A stretch of 19,702 bases of DNA, taken from assembly GCA_963599255.1 (NCBI GenBank), contig CAVBWS010000038.1, positions 1 through 19,702 on the forward strand, given 5' to 3'. The first letter of the stretch is position 1; every line of letters starts with the position of its first letter. The notes beneath the pieces were generated by a model, which was not told the origin of the DNA, searched no databases, and worked only from the letters and a program-made list of their open reading frames with translations. This document shows positions 1 to 5,878 of the stretch, one piece after another. Position numbers and translations under genes: made by a program. Origin of the DNA: RGIG5612 sp963599255. Its GTDB lineage: Bacteria > Bacillota > Clostridia > Lachnospirales > Lachnospiraceae.

Positions 1-915
1 CGCGGATACAAGGTCATATTTACCGACAATGTATTTAGTAAAGCTGACAGATACGGAAGAAGCTCATCTGCCGAGGAGAAGGCTTGTGAATTCAATGCCG
101 TGGTGCAGGATAAGAATGTATCAGCGATCTATTCGGCATCAGGCGGGGATTTTCTGGCAGAGATGCTGCCATATGTAGACATAGATGCATTCAAGTCCAA
201 CCCTAAGTGGGTACAGGGATATTCTGACAATACATCACTTCTGTATTATCTTACGACCAAGTGCGACATCGCTACTGCATACGGAGCCAATTTCGGTGAC
301 TTCGGAATGGGCGAGTGGGAGTTAAGCGTAAGCAGGGGTCTGGAGGTCCTGGAGGGCAAATGTAAAGAACAGGATAGCTTTAAGACTTATCAGGATGGCT
401 TCGGCACCAGAGGCACCGGACTGGAAGGCTACAGCAAGGATAGCCGGGTAGAATGGAAATGCATTAATTCCAAGGATGGTGCTGCAGCATTTAAGGGAAG
501 ACTGTTGGGCGGCTGCATGGATGTACTTCTTAATCTGGCGGGCACTCCGTATGACGGCACGATAAAATTCATTGAGAAATATAAGGAAGACGGAATCATC
601 TGGTATCTGGAGAGTTTCGACTTACATTTCGAACAAATGATGGAAGGACTCTGGAAGATGAAGGAGATGGGCTGGTTTAAGTATGCGGCAGGATTCGTAT
701 TCGGCCGTCCACTGTTCTATCCGACAGAGAGCTGGGACGGCTCGGCACTTCCTTCTTATGAGGAAGTGCTTCTCGAAAGATTAGCAGAGCTTAATCTGCC
801 GATCATAACCGGCGCTGACATAGGTCATAAGGGACCGCAACTTGTAACTATCAACGGAGCACTGGCAGAAGTTAAGTGCGCAGGCAACGGAACAGGCTGT
901 CTTAAGTATTTATGA
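1..915 (+). CDS. S66-family LD-carboxypeptidase / MccF-like serine peptidase, 5' end outside window
   Basis: The reading frame is open from base 1, so the start lies upstream; 304 residues remain. S66 peptidases cleave L,D (or L,L-like) bonds in the cytoplasm, either trimming murein tetrapeptides (LdcA) or inactivating microcin C-type peptide nucleotides (MccF). All three parts of the expected triad are visible: Ser in GYSDNT (fragment residue 75, nt 223-225), Glu in WYLESFD (residue 204) and His in ADIGHKGPQ (residue 276). The family is usually about 300-350 residues, so roughly the first 40 are missing, including the N-terminal strand and the glycine-rich opening motif. The stop TGA is at 913-915. 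LdcA and MccF types cannot be told apart from this fragment. Nothing else in the window ties it to peptidoglycan recycling or to a peptide antibiotic. Confidence 0.9.
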   Translation, partial: RGYKVIFTDNVFSKADRYGRSSSAEEKACEFNAVVQDKNVSAIYSASGGDFLAEMLPYVDIDAFKSNPKWVQGYSDNTSLLYYLTTKCDIATAYGANFGDFGMGEWELSVSRGLEVLEGKCKEQDSFKTYQDGFGTRGTGLEGYSKDSRVEWKCINSKDGAAAFKGRLLGGCMDVLLNLAGTPYDGTIKFIEKYKEDGIIWYLESFDLHFEQMMEGLWKMKEMGWFKYAAGFVFGRPLFYPTESWDGSALPSYEEVLLERLAELNLPIITGADIGHKGPQLVTINGALAEVKCAGNGTGCLKYL

Positions 916-935
916 TAACTTGTGTTGAGTGAATA

Positions 936-971
936 TATGTAAGATATTCGAAGCACATTATGTAAGACATT
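936..971. repeat. 13-nt direct repeat pair upstream of the EamA gene
   Basis: TATGTAAGATATT (936-948) recurs as TATGTAAGACATT (959-971) with one mismatch, 23 nt apart start to start. It lies in the 190-nt gap between the peptidase and the permease, which shows no other clear signal. The near two-turn spacing would suit a pair of regulator half-sites, but the sequence is AT-rich and chance is possible. Confidence 0.3.
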
Positions 972-1105
972 ATTTGTTTGTCTATGGGCTGTGCTGTTCA
1001 AGATGCAATGACAAGGATAGAACGACTCGTCCTCTGAAAAGTAGAGCCGATCTATGCAGATAATTTAATTATAAACTAAAAATAGATATAGGGAAAACCA
1101 ACGAA

Positions 1106-1972
1106 ATGAGATCAAGCAGTGCAAAATTATTGATGGCCATGGTGTGTATCGCCAGAGGCACATCATTTTTATTCTCCAAGACGCTTATGAATACAATGTC
1201 ACCCATGAGTGTCATGGGCGTAAGATTTACGCTGTCATTTATAATTCTGGCAATTGTATTTAATGATAGACTGAGGCATATAAGCAAGGCAACCCTGAAG
1301 GGCGGCATTATGTTGGGAGTTGGCTATACAATCACAATGGTATTTGAAATGTACGGACTCAGACTTATAGATACAGGAACAAGTGCATTTGTAGAAAATA
1401 TGGCCATCGTGCTTGTGCCGATATATGCTGCCATCCTTACCAGGGTTCTTCCAAAATTTAAGACAATATGCTGTGCGGTCATAGCCGTTCTGGGAGTTGG
1501 CGGTCTATCATATTCTGAAATGCAGCAGGGCGGTTCTGCGCTTGGAATAATATTGGCTATCTTTTCAGCTTTGTCATATGCCGCATGTATAATGCTCACC
1601 GATAAGGTGTCCAAAGAAGGCGATCCGATTGCAGAGGGAATGATCCAGCTTGGCATTATGGGCGTGCTGACCATGATAATGGCATTTTTTACAGGAGGAC
1701 TTGATCTTCCGTCAACAGGTAATCAATGGGCAATGATGGGCTGTCTGATTTTCATATGTAGCTGCTTTGGATTTGCATTCCAGCCGGTGGCACAGAAGTA
1801 TATGCAGGCCGAAACTGCGGCTATGTTTACAGTAGTTAATCCTTTAAGCTGCAGCATACTGGGAATTCTTGTGGCAGGTGAGGATCACGGCATTGTTAAG
1901 ATCATTGGATGTGTGCTGATCATTGCAGCGATGGTGATCTACAACGTGAACCTCTCTAGGCAGCAGGCGTGA
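1106..1972 (+). CDS. EamA/DMT-superfamily permease (drug/metabolite transporter)
   Basis: A 288-residue, almost wholly hydrophobic protein of the size expected for ten transmembrane helices made from two EamA repeats. The N-terminal signature is recognisable as TSFLFSKTLM (residues 19-28), and the first repeat has the GLRLIDTGTSAFVENMA stretch typical of helices 3-4. The second repeat contains QPVAQKYMQAETAAMFTVV followed by GILVAGE, matching the family's C-terminal half. Such proteins export or import small metabolites; the substrate cannot be inferred. The aromatic residue usual just before the GTSF motif is Arg17 here (CIARGTSF), which would put a charge in the first helix. The ATG at 1106 has only a weak purine stretch (GGGAAAA, 1091-1097) as ribosome site. 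The stop overlaps the start of the following hydrolase fragment by 4 nt. Confidence 0.88.
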   Translation: MRSSSAKLLMAMVCIARGTSFLFSKTLMNTMSPMSVMGVRFTLSFIILAIVFNDRLRHISKATLKGGIMLGVGYTITMVFEMYGLRLIDTGTSAFVENMAIVLVPIYAAILTRVLPKFKTICCAVIAVLGVGGLSYSEMQQGGSALGIILAIFSALSYAACIMLTDKVSKEGDPIAEGMIQLGIMGVLTMIMAFFTGGLDLPSTGNQWAMMGCLIFICSCFGFAFQPVAQKYMQAETAAMFTVVNPLSCSILGILVAGEDHGIVKIIGCVLIIAAMVIYNVNLSRQQA

Positions 1973-2409
1973 AAAAGGCATATGAGGCAAGAGATGCGGG
2001 ATTGCCTGTGCCGAAAGCACAGATGCTGCTATATCCCTTCCTGGATCGACGCTTGATCAGCGAAAGCTGTCACCGTTATACAGACACTCCGATATGTAAT
2101 AGCGAAGATATGCGTAAGTATCTCAGTATGTATGTACGAGATCTGGATGCAGCGCAGGTTCAGTATCTTTCTCCTGTTGAGGCGTCATCACTGCTGGGCT
2201 TGCCGCCTGCCTATGTAGAGGTCGCCCAGTATGATTGTCTTCATGACGAAGGTGTAGAATACACCGTAATGTTGAAAAAATGCGGCGTTCCCTCAGAACT
2301 GCATGAAATTAAAGGTGCTATGCATGGATATGATATTGCTAAGGACAGCGAATTGATAAACGAAATTATGGAGATGCGCCTTAAGTTCCTGCGAGAAAAG
2401 ATAAGATGA
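1969..2409 (+). pseudogene. Truncated alpha/beta hydrolase (HSL/acetyl-esterase type), C-terminal part only
   Basis: This frame of 146 codons matches the C-terminal half of hormone-sensitive-lipase-type esterases. ARDAGLPVPKAQMLLYP is the stretch that normally follows the nucleophile elbow. YDCLHDEG (Asp89) carries the acid and AMHGYD (His119) carries the catalytic His. The HGGG oxyanion motif and the GDSAGG nucleophile elbow, which should lie upstream, are absent because the frame runs straight into the 3' end of the permease gene. The GTG at 1969 overlaps the permease stop TGA as GTGA, which could permit coupled translation, but a fold lacking the serine should be inactive. The simplest reading is a deletion that removed the first half of the esterase gene and joined its remainder to the permease gene. 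No start codon with a ribosome site was seen. Confidence 0.75.
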
Positions 2410-2502
2410 TGACCATTGTCATGAATGATCAGACACGGGTCAACCACAGCCGTTTACTGTTGGTGCGTTAAATGCTAATTGATAAAATCATCAGATTGAC
2501 AC

Positions 2503-2574
2503 AGGCGTTCCTTCATTGCAACCCCGGCAGAAATGTTAGAAATTCTTAAGAAGTCATCCGTTCCTACAGATGAT
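2503..2574 (+). pseudogene. Degenerate 3' end of a PIN-toxin gene (second copy of the tail of the gene at 3736)
   Basis: The frame at 2503-2574 reads RRSFIATPAEMLEILKKSSV followed by PTDD. It matches the last part of the intact PIN toxin downstream (VRSFIVTPAEMLEILKKSSA and STDD, nt 4118-4162) in both protein and DNA. No PIN sequence was found before about 2505, so only the last quarter of the gene remains. Similarity stops after GATGA (2569-2573), in the middle of what is the right arm of a hairpin in the intact copy. The last bases overlap the final codon and stop of the minus-strand RelE-like gene. It is probably the scar of a duplication or recombination. Confidence 0.8.
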
Positions 2575-2887
2575 CCGACTCTCCAAAGAGGATAGTCATA
2601 TAATCGCTCTTCGCCATGATGATTCTGATTACTTCAATATACCTATCGTTTACTCGATAGAAAGCTTTGTACTTCTTAAAATTGACGGAATAAAATCCGG
2701 TAAATAAACCTCTGTAAACAAGAGGTATTCCCGAAGCCGGAAACTGTTTTTTCTCTGAGATTTTATCAACAAACTCATTCACGTATCTATCCGCAATATC
2801 GAAGTTTTTTGATGCCTCATATACACCATCCCACACATTGTCCATATCGCGCATTGCCTCAGGTGTGTAGCGTATTAAATATGTCAT
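2564..2887 (-). CDS. RelE/ParE-superfamily toxin of a type II toxin-antitoxin pair
   Basis: A 107-residue protein with the ParE/RelE layout: an N-terminal strand (TYLIRYTPEAMRDMDNVWD), two helices, then beta strands with GFYSVNFKKYKAFYRVND and the closing RYIEVIRIIMAKSDYM (about residues 83-98). RelE proteins cut mRNA on the ribosome and ParE proteins attack gyrase; the sequence alone does not decide between them. Its ATG overlaps the stop of the upstream antitoxin by 4 nt (2884-2887), the normal coupled arrangement. The last residues after the family's usual end are FGESDHL, and the final Leu codon and stop lie inside sequence shared with the PIN-gene tail remnant. The natural stop may therefore have been replaced when the remnant was joined here. 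Confidence 0.85.
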   Translation of the reverse strand: MTYLIRYTPEAMRDMDNVWDGVYEASKNFDIADRYVNEFVDKISEKKQFPASGIPLVYRGLFTGFYSVNFKKYKAFYRVNDRYIEVIRIIMAKSDYMTILFGESDHL

Positions 2888-3156
2888 TTTACTTCATTCC
2901 TTCTATTTCGAAAATGACTGCGGAATTCATCCTCCGAGACCCAACCATCATCTTCGGCAGAGCGGATTCCAGCATTAAGTTCACACATAAGCTGTATCAT
3001 AGCTTCCGCCTTCTGGAAATTTTCCTCATCTTTCATATCTCGTATACTATAAACACCGTGACCATTTCTGGTGAGATATACAGGAGAGCCTGTACTTACC
3101 TTTTCCAGAACATTTCCATAATTTCTTAAATCCGATACCGGAGTGATTGTAGGCAT
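2884..3156 (-). CDS. Phd/YefM-family antitoxin, partner of the RelE-like toxin
   Basis: A 90-residue protein. Its first half has the Phd/YefM DNA-binding fold signature: ITPVSDLRNYGNVLEKVSTG (residues 4-23), then SPVYLTRNGHGVYSI. The acidic, charged second half (residues about 42-90) is the usual toxin-wrapping tail. Such proteins neutralise the toxin by direct binding and repress their own promoter. The ATG (complement of 3154-3156) has AAGGAAG at 3164-3170 as ribosome site. The gene is first in a two-gene operon with the toxin and has a recognisable promoter upstream at 3190-3218. The divergent neighbour is another antitoxin gene of a different family. Confidence 0.87.
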   Translation of the reverse strand: MPTITPVSDLRNYGNVLEKVSTGSPVYLTRNGHGVYSIRDMKDEENFQKAEAMIQLMCELNAGIRSAEDDGWVSEDEFRSHFRNRRNEVK

Positions 3157-3176
3157 ATGAGCACTTCCTTTCGACT

Positions 3177-3243
3177 AATTTGTAGAAACATTGTAGCTCA
3201 TCCGCTTCCATTCTTCAATTCAGATTCGATGAATTTGTAGAAA
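3177..3243. repeat. Two identical 12-nt repeats flanking the antitoxin promoter
   Basis: AATTTGTAGAAA occurs at 3177-3188 and again at 3232-3243, one on each side of the minus-strand promoter. A related ATTGTAG overlaps the -10 at 3190-3196. Type II antitoxins usually autorepress through repeats of this kind, so these are candidate operator sites. Confidence 0.4.
3190..3218 (-). promoter_or_regulatory. Predicted promoter of the Phd/RelE-like operon
   Basis: On the minus strand, TTGAAG (complement of 3213-3218) and TACAAT (complement of 3190-3195) are separated by exactly 17 nt, a sigma-70-type arrangement. It lies 34 nt upstream of the antitoxin start. Copies of AATTTGTAGAAA beside and upstream of it may be operator elements. 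Confidence 0.6.
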
Positions 3244-3341
3244 ATTTTATTCGCTATCATGAGGACAACATCGCAGATATTTTCATAGTTCGCAGGAAAT
3301 CACTGAATGTCGATGTGGATAACCATTTGGTTGAATTTTGG

Positions 3342-3370
3342 TTGAATTTTCAAGTTGTGCACGATACAAT
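3342..3370 (+). promoter_or_regulatory. Predicted promoter of the DinJ-like/PIN operon
   Basis: TTGAAT (3342-3347) and TACAAT (3365-3370) are spaced by 17 nt, with the expected start near 3377 and a leader of about 57 nt to the antitoxin ATG. The -35 lies in a short tandem repeat of TTGGTTGAATT (from 3328). The -10 is embedded in an inverted repeat described in the next entry. Confidence 0.6.
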
Positions 3371-3398
3371 ATGTATGAAAAACACATACAAGTGTATG
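3363..3398. promoter_or_regulatory. Paired operator-like inverted repeats over the DinJ-like/PIN promoter
   Basis: Four alternating half-sites are visible: GATACA (3363-3368), TGTATG (3372-3377), CATACA (3385-3390) and TGTATG (3393-3398). They form two inverted repeats, GATACA-ATA-TGTATG and CATACA-AG-TGTATG, whose centres are about 21-22 bp apart, two helical turns. The first covers the -10 and start region. This is the layout expected for cooperative binding of a ribbon-helix-helix antitoxin dimer pair. Confidence 0.6.
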
Positions 3399-3433
3399 GG
3401 AAAAAAATAAAAGTACAACAAGGAGGAGCCATT

Positions 3434-3739
3434 ATGTCAGAACAGGTTTTAGTGCAGGCTCGTGTAGATAAAGAATTAAAACAGGAAGTGACGGAGATAT
3501 ATGAAGCGTTGGGCATGGATTTGCCAACGGCTATAAGAATGTTTTTTGTTAGAAGTAAAATAGAAAGAGGAATTCCATTCGATGCGACTTTACCAAGGAA
3601 TGTTGTAACTCGTGCAGAAGCATTGCGGGCATTAGATGATATGTTTAATCAGGCATCAGGTGTTCCGGAGATGACCTTAGAGGAAATAAATGCTGAGATT
3701 GCCGATGTTCGAGCAGCTAGAAAGGCAAATAAAGGATGA
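3434..3739 (+). CDS. RelB/DinJ-family antitoxin, partner of the PIN toxin
   Basis: A 101-residue protein. The N-terminal VLVQARVDKELKQEVTEIYE followed by ALGMDLPTAIRMFF (residues 5-38) is the RelB/DinJ ribbon-helix-helix: a short strand, then two helices with the typical G-L-(D/S)-hydrophobic turn. Residues about 60-101 form the charged toxin-binding tail. The ATG at 3434 was chosen over an in-frame upstream start because AGGAGG lies 7 nt before it (3421-3426) and family similarity begins here; upstream codons cover the operator region. The stop overlaps the PIN toxin start by 4 nt (ATGA). RelB/DinJ antitoxins more often partner RelE/YafQ toxins, so pairing with a PIN toxin is a mixed combination. 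Confidence 0.87.
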   Translation: MSEQVLVQARVDKELKQEVTEIYEALGMDLPTAIRMFFVRSKIERGIPFDATLPRNVVTRAEALRALDDMFNQASGVPEMTLEEINAEIADVRAARKANKG

Positions 3740-4176
3740 AATGTTATGCTGTAGTTGATACAAATGTTATTGTGTCTGCGTTGATTACTAAGAATCCTGA
3801 TTCACCGCCAAGACAAGTGCTTCGAGCAATGCTGACAGGTGATATTATTCCACTTTATCATGCAGATATTATTGTTGAGTATGAAGAAGTACTTAGCAGG
3901 GATAAGTTTCATTTGAATAATACGACTATCCAGACAGTATTGAATGCGATACAACAATTTGGTGTAGAGGTGATGCCAATTTCGACAGGTGAGATATTGA
4001 TTGATATGGATGATTTGGTATTCTATGAGGTCGCAATGGAAAAGAGAAAAGATGATGCATATCTTGTCACTGGTAATAAGAAACATTATCCTGTCAGAAG
4101 CTTCATTGTAACGCCAGCAGAAATGTTGGAAATTCTTAAGAAGTCATCCGCTTCTACAGATGACTTCTTAAAATAA
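3736..4176 (+). CDS. PIN-domain ribonuclease toxin (COG1569-like)
   Basis: A 146-residue PIN protein. The first acidic motif is VVDTNVIVSAL (Asp8, Asn10). The second is in IIVEYEEVLSRDKF (Glu48/50/51). The later acidic positions are DMDD (90-93) and RKDDAYLVTGNKKHYP (Asp106/107), where YLVTGNKKHYP is characteristic of this subfamily. PIN toxins are Mg-dependent RNases that cut tRNA, rRNA or mRNA; the target here is unknown. The gene is translationally coupled to the antitoxin through a 4-nt overlap. Its last dozen codons lie inside a perfect 13-bp inverted repeat, and the C-terminal stretch is duplicated at 2503-2574. All catalytic acids appear to be present, so it is probably functional. Confidence 0.87.
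   Translation: MKCYAVVDTNVIVSALITKNPDSPPRQVLRAMLTGDIIPLYHADIIVEYEEVLSRDKFHLNNTTIQTVLNAIQQFGVEVMPISTGEILIDMDDLVFYEVAMEKRKDDAYLVTGNKKHYPVRSFIVTPAEMLEILKKSSASTDDFLK
4136..4171. terminator. Perfect 13-bp inverted repeat at the end of the PIN gene, possible terminator
   Basis: TTAAGAAGTCATC (4136-4148) and GATGACTTCTTAA (4159-4171) are exact inverted complements around a 10-nt loop. The hairpin lies within the coding sequence just before the stop at 4174-4176. There is no clear T-run on either side, so it is not a textbook terminator, but it sits between two convergent operons where one would be expected. Confidence 0.5.
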
Positions 4177-4291
4177 ATGCTATTTGCTAACTACGGTTTA
4201 TTTGATGACCATTGCCTTTTTGATATCGGTTGTCGTCTTATGCAACCCATCGGTTCGGTACCAACTATCAGTATAATAATACCTATCGTCT

Positions 4292-5680
4292 TTATACCAG
4301 CTTGCCCGCGCAGCGAGGGTAGAGCTCCACGTCACGGATATTGCTGATGCCGGTTACATACATGATGAGTCTCTCAAAGCCAAGACCGAATCCTGAATGT
4401 GTGGTGCTTCCGAAACGTCTTAAGTCTAGGTACCATTGATACTGATCCTTGTTAAGACCCAGTTCCTCGATACGCTGAAGCAGCAGATCGTATCGTTCCT
4501 CACGCTGGCTGCCGCCTATGAGCTCGCCGACACCAGGAACCAGCATATCAGCAGCTGCTACAGTCTTGCCGTCATCATTCTGACGCATGTAGAAGGACTT
4601 AATCTCCTTAGGATAGTTATATACAAATACAGGCTTGTGATATATCTGTTCAGTAAGATATCTCTCGTGTTCAGTCTGAAGGTCCGTACCCCATTCAACC
4701 TTATATTCAAACTTGTCATTGTGCTTCATCAGGATATCAACAGCCTCTGTGTAGCTTACACGGCCGAAATCAGAATCAGCCAAGTTAGACAGCCTCTCTA
4801 ACAGAGTCTTATCCACAAAGTTATTGAAGAATGCCAGCTCTGTCGGGCACTGCTTAAGAAGATGCTTAACTACGTACTTTATCATGGCCTCAGCCGTGTC
4901 CATATCATCCTTAAGATCTGCGTAAGCCATCTCAGGCTCAACCATCCAGAATTCTGCAGCATGACGCTGTGTGTTGGAGTTTTCTGCACGGAAGGTCGGT
5001 CCGAATGTATAGACTTTGCCAAATGCTAATGCGAAGCATTCAGCTTCAAGCTGACCTGAAACTGTGAGGTTTGTTTCCTGACCAAAGAAATCCTGAGAGA
5101 AGTCAACCTGTCCATCCTCTGTAAGCGGCGGATTAGCAGGATCCAGTGTTGTAACACGGAACATTTCTCCGGCACCCTCGCAGTCACTGCCCGTAATAAG
5201 CGGAGTATGAACATATACGAAGTTATTCTCATGGAAGAAGCTGTGAAGGGCAAATGCCGCCTCACTCCTTACACGAAATACGGCATTGAAGGTGTTAGAA
5301 CGAGCTCTCAGGTGAGGAATTGTTCTTAAAAATTCCAATGTGTGTCTCTTCTTCTGAAGAGGGTAGTCAGGATCACAAGTTCCTTCAATAATGATCTCTG
5401 TAGCATGTACTTCAAGCGGCTGCTTTAATTCAGGAGTTAATACAACCTTACCTTTAACAATTACAGAACTTCCTACAGACAGATTGGCAAGTTCTTTGAA
5501 ATTATCAAAAGCATTTGCGTCAATGATTATCTGTAGATTATTGAAGCAGCTCCCGTCGTTGATTTCCAAAAATCCAACAGTTTTGGACTCTCTGGAAGTT
5601 TTTACCCAGCCGGCAACAGTGATGTCACTGCCATCTGCGGGAACATTTGCAAATAAATTAATAAGTTCTGTTCTTTCCAT
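4292..5680 (-). CDS. asnS: Asparaginyl-tRNA synthetase
   Basis: A 462-residue class IIb aminoacyl-tRNA synthetase that charges tRNA-Asn in the cytoplasm; the length is close to E. coli AsnS. The N-terminal OB-fold that binds the anticodon is seen from ITVAGWVKTSRES to KQPLEVHATEI (about residues 20-97). Motif 2 with its loop is FRAENSNTQRHAAEFWM (about 230-246). Motif 3 is GFGLGFERL (430-438), followed by MYVTGISNIRDVELYPR. The ATG at 5680 was chosen over an upstream in-frame ATG because AGGAGG (complement of 5688-5693) is 7 nt before it. It is a single-gene unit with its own promoter, divergent from sufC. No intrinsic terminator with a T-run was seen in the 115 nt between its stop and the PIN gene. 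Confidence 0.97.
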   Translation of the reverse strand: MERTELINLFANVPADGSDITVAGWVKTSRESKTVGFLEINDGSCFNNLQIIIDANAFDNFKELANLSVGSSVIVKGKVVLTPELKQPLEVHATEIIIEGTCDPDYPLQKKRHTLEFLRTIPHLRARSNTFNAVFRVRSEAAFALHSFFHENNFVYVHTPLITGSDCEGAGEMFRVTTLDPANPPLTEDGQVDFSQDFFGQETNLTVSGQLEAECFALAFGKVYTFGPTFRAENSNTQRHAAEFWMVEPEMAYADLKDDMDTAEAMIKYVVKHLLKQCPTELAFFNNFVDKTLLERLSNLADSDFGRVSYTEAVDILMKHNDKFEYKVEWGTDLQTEHERYLTEQIYHKPVFVYNYPKEIKSFYMRQNDDGKTVAAADMLVPGVGELIGGSQREERYDLLLQRIEELGLNKDQYQWYLDLRRFGSTTHSGFGLGFERLIMYVTGISNIRDVELYPRCAGKLV

Positions 5681-5721
5681 GGCTTTTCCTCCTATAATAT
5701 TTTCGAAAAACAATAACACGG

Positions 5722-5750
5722 ATTATATAGCAAATAAAAATGCCTTTCAA
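5722..5750 (-). promoter_or_regulatory. Predicted asnS promoter
   Basis: On the minus strand, TTGAAA (complement of 5745-5750), a 17-nt spacer and a perfect TATAAT (complement of 5722-5727) stand about 40 nt upstream of the asnS ATG. The -35 lies within GCCTTTCAAGGC, a near-palindrome with 5-bp arms. No T-box signature was seen in the short leader. Confidence 0.75.
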
Positions 5751-5781
5751 GGCGAAATAAACGAAAATAGAGAAAAAAGGG

Positions 5782-5810
5782 TACACTTAGAAAAGCATTT
5801 GTGTTATAAA
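5782..5810 (+). promoter_or_regulatory. Predicted sufC-sufB promoter (extended -10)
   Basis: TGTTATAAA (5802-5810) is an extended -10 element, with a weak -35 (TACACT, 5782-5787) 17 nt upstream. The predicted start lies about 60 nt before the sufC ATG. No binding site for an iron-sulfur regulator was recognised. Confidence 0.45.
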
Positions 5811-5878
5811 TTATGCGGAACATTTTGCTCAAAATCAGAGCAGATGTGCCATACAACATTAGTTTTAGGAGATTGGGA

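Noticed and set aside
3186..3410. Open frame of about 74 codons across the divergent toxin-antitoxin promoters (includes FVENFIRYHEDNIADIF)
   Set aside because: It has no start codon with a ribosome site, covers both predicted promoters and the operators, and matches nothing I recognise. It may be an old remnant but cannot be supported as a gene.
2503..4171. Integron-like cassette boundaries around the toxin-antitoxin modules
   Set aside because: The hairpin and repeated tails suggested attC-like sites, but no GTTRRRY core or integrase gene is present.
5681..5878. T-box or regulatory RNA between asnS and sufC
   Set aside because: The predicted asnS leader is only about 35 nt, too short for a T-box, and no such motif is present.
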